The notes below the pieces were generated by a model that saw nothing but the letters and a program-made list of their open reading frames with translations, was not told the origin of the DNA and ran no database searches. From NCBI GenBank assembly GCA_024206195.1, contig JAAGZO010000498.1:1-15795 (forward strand): a stretch of 15,795 nucleotides of DNA, given 5' to 3'. This DNA is from a bacterium. GTDB taxonomy: Archaea; Nanoarchaeota; Nanoarchaeia; Woesearchaeales; UBA10216. The position numbers and the translations under genes are program-made. Position 1 is the stretch's first letter. Each line of letters opens with the position of its first letter. Below, in pieces: positions 1 through 13,100 of this stretch.

Positions 1-1187
1 GCTGGTACAGTGTATTCTCCCTGATCAAGATTTACTATCCTGACATCAAGCGCGCTTCCTGTAGGTGAAAAATTTGAATCTATCTGTAAGTCACATTCAT
101 AATTTGTTGACCCGGCTGACAATGATGCATTTATCGGCGTTATCTCGGTACCTCCGAAATACAACTCCAGATACTCATCAAATCCCGTTCCCTTTATCTT
201 GAATTTCTTATCAGAATGTCCGTCAGTATCCGCATCCTGGCCGTATTCCTTTATTACAGGTGATGTTATCGTAGATATCACAGGCATTGCGCCTATCACA
301 AAATATCCTGCATCACCACGTGATGCTGTTCCACCGCTTTCAGGATTTTCTATGTTTAACGTACGGTCTCCTGCTGGACAACCGGAGGATACATTCACCA
401 GTATCTCAAGTAATATTGACGACTTCCAGCTTACACTCTGTACCGTTATTGAATCACCTGACACATCAAAACTTATATCATCAGTATCTATTCCGTTTTC
501 AAATCCGGTTCCTGTAACCTTGATAAGTTTATCCGTCACATTCTGACCCAGCTGATAAGATGGATTTGATCCTACCACTGCTATACCGTTTGCCGTAAGT
601 GTAGGCGCCTCTACTATCTCAAGTACACTGGTTAACGATACTGACATACCGCCGTCTGGATTAAATACCACTACCCACCTGTCTCCAAGCTGAGCATTGC
701 TTGCTATCTCAACTCCCTCTAAATCAAATGTACTTGAAGTAAAGTTTGCTATCGTTCCCGTATCTATTTTTACATCTACAGGATACGGATCCGAACTTGT
801 TGAAAACCACACCTCTACGCCGCTCTGGAAATACGGGCCGTCGCCTATTACCGTTATCGTTGACCCGGTTACTCCCTGAGCGCGAATCGTAGGACTTATT
901 GAATCTATATCCGGACTATGAATTATATCTATATAATTTGATTTTGTTGCATACCCTAAATCAGGATTCATTACCGTAGCATCACGCTTACCGCTTACTG
1001 CCGTATCACTTACATCTATTGTCACTATAAATGAATTGGGTATACCGGCATAATTATAATTTGTTGCTGTAACTCCCACTCCAAAATCTATTACCGCACC
1101 ATCCTGAAGATCACTACCGGATAATGTAACATCCAGGCCTTCAGTTCCCTGGCCTATTGCTGTCTGGCTCAATGAAGTAAATGTAGG
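1..1187 (-). repeat. Super-unit U11 (395 residues visible), N slot, cut by window edge
   Basis: Fully translated to the edge. A has YNYAGIPNSF and no cysteine (DGAVIDFG); B opens IHSPDIDSISPTIRAQG; C has SSGCPAGDRTL and NPESGGTASRGD; D reaches the strand after its final N-L-D-Q-G-E. Only about seven residues are missing for a 402-residue unit, so the repeat array probably continues beyond the left edge. As an N-slot unit it would open the next N-T-H cycle. Confidence 0.9.
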
Positions 1188-4100
1188 CCTGCTGTTTACT
1201 GTCATAACACCGGTCATTGTATATTCTCCCAGATCCGGATTAACTACTCTCACATCCAGCGCGCTCCCTGTAGGTGAAAAATTCGAATCTATTACTAAAT
1301 CACATTCAAAATTTGTTGCCCCCGCTGACAATGTCGCATTTATAGGCGTAATTTCAGTAACACCAAAATATAGATCCAGTTCATCATCCAGGTTTGTTCC
1401 CTGTATCTTAAATTTCATAGCAGGATATCCATCCGTATCTGCACGCTGACCGTATTCCTTTACTGCAGGTGAAGTTATTGTTGATACCACCGGCATCACA
1501 CCTATAGTAAAATAATTAGCGTCACTCCGGGATGCAGTACTGCCGCTCTCTGGGTTCTCTACAGATACGGTCCGGTCGCCTATCGGACACATTGATGATA
1601 CATCAACTACAACCTCTATTAAAGTAGATGATTTCCAGGTTACACTGTTTACTGTTATTGAATCTGCTGACACATCAAAACTTACATTATTATCTCCTAT
1701 TCCAGTCTCAAAACCGCTGCCGGTTATCCTTAACATCTTATCTTCCACATTCTGGCCCAGCTGATACGACGGATTGGCATTTACTACTGTTAAACCGGAT
1801 GCTGTAAGTGTAAGCTCTGTTGTTATTGTAAGTACACTTGTTATTGATACATATTCTCCGCCATCCGGGTTCTTTATTACTATATACCTGTCTCCCAACT
1901 GAGCATCCGCTGCCACATCAAAATCCTTCAATTTAAATGAACTTACGCCAAAATCTGAAATCGTACCCGTATCTATCTTTACATCCGCAGGATATCCCGT
2001 TGAACTTGTTGAGAACCATATTTCCAGGCCGCTCTGAAAATACGCCCCGTCTCCTATTACTGTTATTGTTGATCCTGTTACTCCGCGAGCACGCGTATCA
2101 GGAGATATTATATCTACTTCAGGTTTATTTGTTATTTCAAAATAATCACTCTTTGTTGCATACCCAAGATCAGGATTTGTTATTGTTACATTCTTCTTCC
2201 CTATTATTGCCGTATCACTCACATCTATCTGTACAGTAAATGATGATGTTGTATGATAATATACATTATATGTTGATATACCTACTCCGAAATCTATCTC
2301 ACAACCTGTCTGAATATCACTTCCGGTTATTATTACTGTTGAACCTGCTGCTCCCTGGCCGGCTGATGTTATACTAAGCGATGTAAATGCAGGTTTCTTG
2401 TTTATTGTTACAGCATTTGACAGCACATATTCTCCCTGATCAGGATTTATTAACTTCAAGTCCAGTAATGATCCGGTCGGTGTGAAATTCGAATCTATTG
2501 TAAGATCACACTCATAATTTGTTGATCCGGCCGACAAACTGATATTTAACGGACTCATCTCGGTATCTCCAAAATACATATCCATCGATGAATCAAAATT
2601 TGTTCCCTTTATCTTAAATTTCTTAGCCGGATAATTTTCTGTCTCTGCAAGCTGACCGTATTCTTTTACTACAGGAGAAGTTATTGCACTTATCACAGGC
2701 ATTGCGCCGATTACAAAATATCCCGCATCTCCCCGGGATACCGTACCGCCGCTGTCTGGATTCTCTATATACACTGTCCGGTCACCAACAGGACAACCCG
2801 ATGATACATTTACTATTATCTCAAGAAAACTTGATGATTTCCACGTTACACTCTGTATTGTTATTGAATCACCGGAGACATCAAAACTTACATTACTCTC
2901 ACTTATTCCATTTTCAAACCCGCTGCCGGTTACTTTTACTGTTTTATCTACTGTATTCTGACCCAGTTGATATGTCGGATTTGAGCCGGTTATTGTTATT
3001 CCGCTTGCGGTAAGTGTTGGCGGCGCTACTATCTCCAATACACTTGTTACCGATATTGCTATACCGCCATCTGGATTCTTTGTTACTATCCATCTGTCTC
3101 CAACTTGAGCATCTACTGCTACATCTACTTCTCTTAAATCAAACGAACTTGCTGTAAAGTTTGCCATTGTACCTGTATCTATTTTTACATCTACCGGATA
3201 CGCTTCAGAACTTGTTGAAAACCATACCTCCAAACCGCTCTTAAAATACGGGCCGTCTCCTATTACCGTTATTGTTGACCCGCTTACTCCCTGTGCGCGG
3301 ATTGTCGGTATTATTGAATCCACATCCGGTTTACTGGTTACCTCAAAATAGTTTGTCTTTGTTGCATAACCCAGATCAGGATTATATATCGTTACATCCC
3401 GCTTTCCTACTACTGCTATATCGGATATATCTATCTGCACTGTAAACGATGAGGTTGTATGATAGTATGAATTATATGTTGATATACCTACTCCAAAATC
3501 CGCATAACAGCCGTCCTGAATTTCACTTCCCATTACTATTACTGTTGATCCTATCGTACCGCGGCCGGCTGTTATTACATCCATTGATGTAAACACAGGT
3601 TTTTTATTTATCGTAAGTGCATTCGGTACAGTATATTCTCCCTGATCAGGATTTACTAACCTGACATTAAGCGCGCTTCCCGTAGGTGAAAAATTTGAAT
3701 CTATCTGTAAGTCACATTCATAATTTGTTGACCCGGCTGACAACGATGCATTTATCGGCGTTATCTCGGTATTACCAAAATACAATTCCATTTCCGAATT
3801 AAAATCCGTTCCTTTAATCTTAAATTTCTTAGTTGGATAACCATCCGTATCCGCGCGCTGGCCGTATTCCTTTATTACAGGTGATGTTATCGTAGATATC
3901 ACAGGCATTGCGCCTATCACAAAATATCCTGCATCACCACGTGATGCTGTTCCGCCGCTTTCAGGATTACTTACATACACTGTACGATCCCCTACGGGAC
4001 ACCCGGATGATACATTAACAAGAACATCTATCAATCCGGCTGACTTCCAGCTTACACTCTGAACTGTTATTGAATCACCTGACACATCAAAATACACATC

Positions 4101-7100
4101 ATTATCATCTATACCTGTCTCAAAATTACTTCCTGTAATACTTATTGTTTTACTCAAAGAATTCTGCCCCAACTGATACGACGGATTTGATCCTACTACT
4201 GTTATACCACTAGCTGTTAACGCCGGCTGAACTACTATTTCAAGTACGGCAGAAGCAGAAACAGAAATACCCTCATCAGGATTCTTTATAACCATCCATC
4301 TATCACCTAACTGTGCATCTGATTCCACATCAAATTCCTGCAATTCAAATAAACTTGCCGTAAAATTTGCTATCGTTCCCGTATCTATTTTTACATCTAC
4401 CGGATAACCGCTGGAATCCGTTGAAAACCATACTTCAAGTCCACTCTGAAAATACGGGCCGTCACCAATTATTGTAATTGTTGAACCAAATACACCCTGC
4501 GCTCTTTCATCGGGAGTTACATAATCACCATCCGGCTTATGAGTTACTTCAAAATAGTCGCTTTTTACCGCATAACCAAGATCCGGATTAATTAAAGTTA
4601 CGTCCCTGTACCCGGCCTGCGCTGTATTAATTATATCTACAGTTACCGTAAAAGTATTAGGAATCCCGGCATAATTATAACTTACAGTTGATACACCAAC
4701 ACCGAAATCAACCTCAGCTCCAGTCTGAAGACTTGATCCGCTCACAGTAATTTCCAGGCCTTCTGTTCCCTGACCTGCGCTTAATGGATTAAGTGAGGCA
4801 AATACAGGCTTGGGATTGATAGTTATTGCACTACCCAATATATATTCGCCCAGATCAGGATTTATTATTTTTACATCCAATGTACTTCCTGTGGGCGAAA
4901 AATTCTCATCTACAATAAAATCACATTCATAATTTGTTGATCCTGCCGATAAAGTAATATTTATTGGTGTCATTTCGGTATCACCGAAATACACATCCAT
5001 ATCACTATCAAAATCTACACCCTTTACCTTAAACCTCATATCCGGATCATCAGCAGTTCTTGCTTTTTGTCCATACTCCTTTATCACAGGATATGTTATT
5101 GTTGATATCACAGGCATTGCGCCTATTGTAAAATAATTAGCATCGTTTCGGGATGCAACACTGCCGCTCTCCGGATTCTCTACATATACTGTCCGGTCGC
5201 CTACCGGACACATCGATGATACATCAACTACAACTTCTATTAAAGTAGATGATTTCCAGGTTACACTGTTTACTGTTATTGAATCAGCCGATACATCAAA
5301 ACTTACATTACTTTCTCCCACACCGGATTCAAATCCTATACCCGTTATCTTTACTGTTTTATCAGTTACATTCTGACCCAGCTGATATGTAGGATTTGCA
5401 CCTACTACAGTAATACCACTTGCATCAAGCGTAAGAGCAGATACTATCTCAAGTACACCTATAATAGAAACAGCTTCACCGCTATCAGGATTCCTTATTA
5501 GTATATACCTTTCACCCAACTGAGCATCAGCTGCCACATCAAAATCCTGTAACTTAAATGAACTTATAGTAAAATCAGCTATAGTACCCGTATCTATTTT
5601 TACATCTGCCGGATATCCCGTTGAACTTGTTGAAAACCACACTTCCAGGCCACTCTGGAAATATGGACCATCCCCTAAAATAGTAATAGTAGAACCTGCT
5701 ACTCCTCTGGCGCGCGTATCAGGAGATATTATATCTACTTCAGGCTTGTTCTTTATTTCAAAATAATTGCTTTTAGTTGCATAGCCCAGATCCGGATTTG
5801 TTATAGTAACATTCTTCTTACCTATTATTGCAGTATCAGATACATCTATCTGTACAGTAAATGATGATGATGTATGATAATATGCATTATATGTTGATAT
5901 CCCTACTCCAAAATCTATCTCGCAATCCGGCTGAATATCGCTGCCGGTTACTATTACTGTTGACCCTGTTGCACCCTGGCCGGCTGAAGTAACATCAAGT
6001 GAAGTAAAAACCGGCTTCTTATTAATTGTAATTCCACTTGCAACAATATATTCACCTAAATCCGGATTTATTACTTTTACATCCAGCGCTGACCCGGTCG
6101 GGGTAAAATTTGCATCTATAGACAAATCGCATTTATAAAAAGTAGCTCCGGCAGATAAAGAACTGTTAAGTGGTGTCATTTCCGTACCACCGAAATAAAG
6201 CTCAAGATCTGCATCAAAATTCGATCCTTTAAAAATAAATTTTTTATCAGGATAATTTTCTGTCTCGGCACGCTGGCCATATTCTTTTACTACAGGAGAA
6301 GTTATTGTACTTATCACAGGCATTGCGCCGATTACAAAATACCCGGCATCACTTCGGGATACTGTTCCGCCGCTTTCAGGATTCTCTATATATACTGTCC
6401 GGTCACCGATCGGACACCCGGAGGACACATTTACTACTGCTTCCAGAAGTGTAGATGATTTCCATGTAACACTTTGAATAGTAATTGAATCGCTTGAGAC
6501 ATCAAACCAGACATAATCTTCAGTAATACCTGTTTCAAAACCTGTACCTGATATTTTAATGGTTTTATCAGTCACATTCTGGCCCAGCTGATACGAAGGC
6601 ACCGCGCCGTTAACTGTTATACCGCTGGTTGTAAGCGTAGGCGCAGCCTTTATTTCCAAAACACTTGTATTTGATATTGACATACCGCCATCCGGATTTT
6701 CTACTACTATCCATCTATCTCCAATCTGGGCGTCACTGGCTACTTCTACTTCTCTCAAATCAAATGAACTTGCCGTAAAATTTGCCATTGTGCCTGTATC
6801 TATCTTTATATCCACTGGATAAGGATCGGAACTTGTTGAGAACCAGACATCAAGTCCGCTTTGAAAATACGGGCCGTCTCCTATTACTGTTATTGTTGAA
6901 CCGGTTACACCGCAAGCCCGGACAGTAGGACTTATAGAATCTATATCTGGACTGTGAATTATATTAATGTAATTTGCCTTCGTAGCATATCCCAGATCCG
7001 GATTCCTTATAGTTGCATCACGCCTGCCGCTTGTTGCACTCTCCGTTATATCTACAGTAACCGTAAATGAATCCGGCACATGTGTATAATCATAGCTGTC

Positions 7101-10100
7101 TACAGTTATTCCGAGGCCAAAATCTATTTCACAGCCATCCTGAAGTTCTGAACCATATATAATTAGATCCAGATCCTGTTTACCCTGACCAATATTGGTC
7201 TGACTAAGCGAACTGAATACAGGCTTCTTATTTACAGTTATTGCGCCGCTTATTATATATTCTCCTAAATCAGGATTTATCACTTTCACATCCAGTGCCG
7301 AACCTGTAGGTGAAAAATTTGCATCAATTGCAATATCACATTCATAATTTGTAGATCCGGCTGACAGCAATGCATTTATCGGCGTTATTTCAGTATTACC
7401 AAAATACAATTCCATTTCCGAATTAAAATCCGTTCCTTTAATCTTAAACTTCTTAGTTGGATAACCATCTGTATCCGCGCGCTGGCCGTACTCCTTTATT
7501 ACCGGAGATGTTATTGTTGAAATCACAGGCATTACGCCGATCACAAAATATCCGGCATCTCCGCGTGATACTGTTCCACCGCTTGTCGGATTTTCCAGAT
7601 ATACCGTTCTATCTCCAACCGGACAACCGGTTGAAACATTAAGGACAACTTCTACAAGTGTAGATGATTTCCATGTTACACTCTGAATAGTAATTGAATC
7701 ACCTGATACATCAAAACTTACGCTGTCTTCATCTACACTGTTTTCAAAACCGGTTCCTGCTATCTTTATTGTTTTATCTGCCACATTCTGACCCAATTGA
7801 TATGTTGGATCAGCGCCTACAACAGTAATCCCGCTTGCAGCAAGTGTCGGAGCTGCAACTATTTCAAGTACCTCAGTTAAAGACACCGACAATCCCCCAT
7901 CAGGATTATTTATAACTATCCACCTGTTACCTAACTGTGCATCGCTTGCAACTTCAAAATCCTGCAGTTTAAATGAGCTGGCACCAAAATCGGCTATTGT
8001 TCCTGTATCTATTTTTACATCAACCGGATACCCGCTGGAATCTGTTGAAAACCACACATCAAGTCCACTCTGAAAATACGGGCCGTCTCCTATTACCGTT
8101 ATTGTTGACCCGACTACACCCTGCGCACGGGTTGTAGGACTTACTGAATCTATATCGGGGCTATGTATAATATCTATATAATTTACTTTTGTTACATATC
8201 CGAGATCCGGATTCATTACAGTTATATTACGTTTACCGCTTAATGCACTGTCATCTACATCTATCGTTACAACAAAAGAAGCCGGTATACCTGCGTAATT
8301 ATAACCTGCAACTGTAATATTTGCACCGAAATCCACCGTTACTCCATTCTGCAATTCCGTACCATTTACTGTAATATCCAGATCCTGTGTCCCCTGGCCT
8401 ATATTTGTCTGACTGAGTGAAGTTACCGTAGGCTTTTTGTTTACTGTTATTGCACTACTTAATATATATTCTCCCTGATCAGGATTAACCAGTTTCACAT
8501 CCAAACTAGAACCGGTAGGTGAAAAATTTGAACCTATTACAAGATCACATTCATAATTTGTTGCTCCGGCTGATAATTCTGCATCTATCGGAGTAATTTC
8601 TGTATCGCCGAAATACAGTTCCATATTCAGATCCAGATCCGTTCCTTTTACTTTGAATTTTTTATCAGGATAACCATCCGTATCTGCAAGCTGGCCGTAT
8701 TCTTTTACTACAGGAGAAGTAATAGTTGAAATAACCGGCATCGCACCTATCGTAAAATATCCTGCATCTCCCCGTGATGCAGAACTACCGCTCTCCGGAT
8801 TCTCTACATAAACTGTCCTGTCACCAACCGGACACCCGCTGGATACATTTACAAGTGCTTCCAGCAGGCTTGATGATTTCCATGTAACACTTTGTACTGT
8901 TATAGAATCAACTGACACATCAAAATAAACATCATCTTCACTTATACCTGTTTCAAAATCCGTACCGGATATTTTAATTGTTTTATCAACGACATTCTGC
9001 CCAAGTTGATAACTGGGATCCGAACCAACTACTGTTATTCCACCTGCACTAAGAGTCACCTCAGATACTATCTCCAGCACACTGGTTATTGAAACTGATA
9101 ACCCGCCATCAGGGTTATATACAACTATATATCTGTCTCCAAGCTGGGCATCACTTGCCACATCAAAATCCTGCAGCTTAAAGGAACTTATAGTAAAATC
9201 AGCTATAGTACCTGTATCTATCTTTACATCCGCCGGATATCCCGTTGAGCTTGTTGAAAACCACACCTCTAATCCGCTTTTAAAATACGGGCCGTCGCCT
9301 ACTACTGTAATTGTTGAACCTGTTACTCCCCTGGCGCGAGTATCAGGACTGATTGAATCTACAACAGGTTTATTTGTTACATCAAAATAGCTTGACCTTG
9401 TTGCATACCCCAGATCAGGATTCCTTATCGTAACATTCCTTTTGCCTACTGTTGCAGTGTCAGATACATCTATCTGCACAGTAAATGATGATGATGTATG
9501 ATAATATGCATTATATGTTGATACACCTACTCCAAAAACCACCTCACATCCATCCTGTATATCACTTCCTGTAACAATTATAGTTGATCCAATTAAACCC
9601 TGACCGGCAGCAGTAATACTAAGTGATGTAAATGTCGGTTTTTTATTTATAGTAATTGCATTAGACAGAGTATCTTCTCCCTGATCGGGATTTACTATAC
9701 TGACATCAAGTAGAGAACCCGTAGGTGTAAAATTAGCATCAATGGCTAAATCACATTCGTAAGAAGTTGCTCCCGGAGACAATGATGCGCTCAGCGGTGT
9801 CATTTCATTATTTCCAAAATACAGCTCCATATCCAGATCCTGATCAGTTCCTTTGATAATAAATTTCTTATCAGGATAATTTTCTGTCTCTGCGCGCTGG
9901 CCGTATTCTTTTATTGTTGGAGAAGTTATTGTACTTATAGTAGGCATGGCACTTATTACAAAGTATCCCGCATCACTTCGGGATACTGTTCCGCCGCTAT
10001 CAGGATTTTCCAGATATACCATCCGGTCTCCTTCCGGACATCCGCTTGAAACATTTACAAGTACCTCAAGTAAACTTGATGACTTCCATGTTACGCTCTG

Positions 10101-13100
10101 TACTGTTATGGAATCACTTGAAACATCAAAACTTACATAATTCTCAGTTATACCTGTTTCAAACCCCGTACCGGATATTTTTACTGTTTTATCAGTCACA
10201 TTCTGACCCAGTTGGTTACTTGGATCAGAACCTACTACAGTTATTCCGCTGGCTGTAAGCGTAGGCGCAGCCTTTATCTCCAATACGCTTGTATTTGATA
10301 TAGACATACCGCCATCAGGATTTTCTACTACAATCCATCTATTACCTATTTGAGCATCTACATCTACAGCCACTTCCCGCAATTCAAACGAACTTGCTGT
10401 AAAACTGGCTATTGTACCAGTATCTATTTTTACATCTACCGGATACGGATCTGAACTTGTTGAAAACCATACCTCTAATCCACTTTGAAAATACGGACCG
10501 TCTCCTATAACTGTTATTGTTGATCCCGTTACACCGCAGGCCCTGACTGTAGGACTTATAGAATCTATATCGGGACTGTGTATTATATTAATATAGTTTG
10601 TCTTGGTTGCATAACCTAAATCCGGATTCATTATGGTTGCATCTCGTCTGCCGCTTGTTGCGCTATCGCTTATATCTACAGTAACTGTAAACGAATCAGG
10701 AACATGTGTATAATCATAACTGGTAGTTGTAATACCTATACCAAAATCTATTTCACAACCATCCTGAAGTTCAGCTCCGAAAACCACAAGATCCAGACCT
10801 GTTTTACCCTGTCCCAGATCTGTCTGGCTTAAAGAAGTAAATGAAGGTTTTTTATTAATTGTTATTGTATTGACAACTGAATGTTCACCCAGATCAGGAT
10901 TAACAACCTTTACATCCAGAAGTGATCCGGTTGGTGAAAAATTTGCATCAACAACAACATCACACTCATAATTTGTAGCTCCTGCGGATAAAGATACATT
11001 TATCGGAGATATTTCCGTATCACCAAAATAAAGAATTAAATCAGTGTCAAAACCGGAACCTTGAATCTTTAACTTCTTTTCAATATACCCGTCAGTATCT
11101 GCACGCTGGCCATATTCCTTTATTACAGGAGAAGTTATTGTACTTATCACAGGCATAGCGCCTATTACAAAATATCCCGCATCGCTACGGGATGCAATCC
11201 CGCCGCTATCCGGATTTACTACATTAACTGTCCTGTCACCAAGCGGACACATTGAAGATACATCAATTAAAACTTCCAACAAACTTGATGATTTCCATGT
11301 AACGCTGTTAACTGTTATGGAATCGCTTGAGACATCAAAAGTCACACCATACTCATCTATGGAATTCTCAAAACCTGTACCGGCTATCTTTATTGTTTTA
11401 TCTGACACATTTTGGCCCAGTTGATATGTTGGATCGGCACCTACAACAGTAATACCGCTTGCATCAAGTGTAGGTGCTGCCACTATTTCAAGTACTTCAA
11501 TTAAAGATACGGACATACCGCCGTCAGGATTTTTTACAACTATCCATCTGTCACCTAGCTGGGCATCACTTGCAACTTCAAAATCCTGCAGCTTAAATGA
11601 ACTGGCGCCGAAATCCGCTATTGTTCCTGTATCGATTTTAACATCCACCGGATACGGATCAGAACTTGTTGAAAACCATACCTCTAATCCACTTTGAAAA
11701 TACGGGCCATCTCCCAAAACAGTTATAGTTGAACCGGTTATACCCTGCGCCCGGCTTGTAGGACTTACCGAATCTACATCCGGACTGTGGATTATTTCTA
11801 TATAATTTACTTTTGTTACATATCCTAGATCAGGATTAGTCACAGTAATATTACGCCTGCCGCTTGTTGCACTCTCATCAATATCTATTGTTACGGTAAA
11901 TGATGAATTAGATATACCTGCGTAATTATAACTTACTGTTGAAACACCCAAACCAAAATCAACTTCCACACCCATCTGCAATTCTGCACCGTTAACAGTA
12001 ATTTCCAGCCCTTCCGTTCCCTGCCCCATCTCTGTCTGGCTAAGCGAAGTTACTGAGGGTTTCTTATTTATTGTAATTGCTCCCGTTAAAGTAAACTCAC
12101 CCAAATCAGGATTTACAACCGTTACATCCAGAGCCGATCCTGTAGGTGTAAAATTTGAATCTATTACAAGATCACATTCATAATTCGTTGAACCGGCTGA
12201 TAAAGATGCATTAATAGGTACAATTTCAGTATCACCGAAATATAGCTCAAGATCAGCATTAAAATCTGATCCCTTTATTTTAAACTTTTTATCAGGATTA
12301 CCATCAGTATCGGCACTCTGACCGTATTCTTTTACCATAGGTGAAGTAATTGTTGATATCACAGGTATTTCTCCGATTGTGAAATACCCCGCATCACTCC
12401 GGGTAGCACTCCCCCCGCTTTCCGGATTTATTACAGTTACCGTCCTGTCTCCGACTGGACAATTTAAAGAAACTGAAACAAGCACTTCCAGTAAACCTGT
12501 GGTTTTCCAGGTAACGCCCTCAATTGTTATAGAATCCAAAGATACATCAAATAATATATCATCACTGGCAATGCCTGTCTCAAAATTGGATCCAGTTATT
12601 TTTATCGTCTTATTACTTACATTCCTTCCAAGCTGGTTTGATGGTACAGCACCGACAACAGTTATACCTGATGCAGTCAATGTTGGTTCTGCTTTTATTT
12701 CAAGCAGTTTGATAGTAGATACGTAAAAACCGCCATCTGGATTTTCTATTACAAGATATCTGTCACCTATAATGGCATCCGCCTCTATTGTTACTTTCTG
12801 AAGTTCAAAAAGACTGGATGAAAAATTAGCAATTGTTCCGGTATCTATTTTCACATCAACAGGATATCCGCTTGAATCAGTAGAAAACCAAACATCCAGC
12901 CCACTCTGAAAATACGGGCCTGCTCCTACTACAGTTATTGTAGATCCCGAGATACCCTGTGCTCGAATATCCGGCGTAATATAATCTATCTGAGGTTTAT
13001 TGGTTACTTCAAAATACTGAAGCTTTGTATCGTAACCCTGATCTCTATTTATTACAGTTACATCATTTAAACCGGTAATAGCAAGTTCCGCTACATCTAT

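Larger units (their letters stand above)
1188..4808 (-). repeat. Higher-order repeat copy 3 (U8-U9-U10, N-(T/H)-H, 3621 bases)
   Basis: The first and third units have the N and H markers. The middle unit keeps the T-slot C ending (GGTVSR) but has an H-type A module. U11, to its left, starts a fourth copy, and parts of its D module are nearly identical to U8 at an offset of exactly 3621 bases. Confidence 0.7.
4809..8432 (-). repeat. Higher-order repeat copy 2 (U5-U6-U7, N-T-H, 3624 bases)
   Basis: A tags NYAGI, YTHVP, YHTSS and B tags RAQG, RACG, RARG repeat the order of copy 1 without exception. The C-module endings SGG, SGG-T-V, SGS also follow the slot order. Confidence 0.75.
8433..12059 (-). 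repeat. Higher-order repeat copy 1 (U2-U3-U4, N-T-H, 3627 bases)
   Basis: Three successive super-units carry the A tags NYAGI, YTHVP, YHTSS and the B tags RAQG, RACG, RARG in that order. The same order recurs in the next three units. Offsets to the matching sites in the next copy are 3624-3627 bases. Confidence 0.75.

Noticed and set aside
199..546. Plus-strand open frame, with relatives at 9946-10140 and 12379-12726 that encode similar peptides
   Set aside because: They lie antisense to the C/D modules of U11, U3 and U1 at the same unit phase, so they recur only because the minus-strand repeat recurs. No ribosome-binding site or protein family supports them.
697..879. Plus-strand open frame of 60 codons, and another at 1937-2239
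   Set aside because: Both are antisense to B modules within the giant frame and have no independent support.
2684..3013. Second family of plus-strand open frames (also 287-517, 7457-7642, 10046-10258), Leu/His-rich
   Set aside because: Shadow of the same C modules in another frame; the low-complexity Leu/His/Ser composition is typical of antisense translation of A-ending codons.
9635..9660. Runs of six T (six A on the coding strand) at unit junctions, also near 10848, as phase-variation tracts
   Set aside because: They encode the Lys-Lys of the N-K-K-P linker and are too short and too variable between units to suggest programmed slippage.
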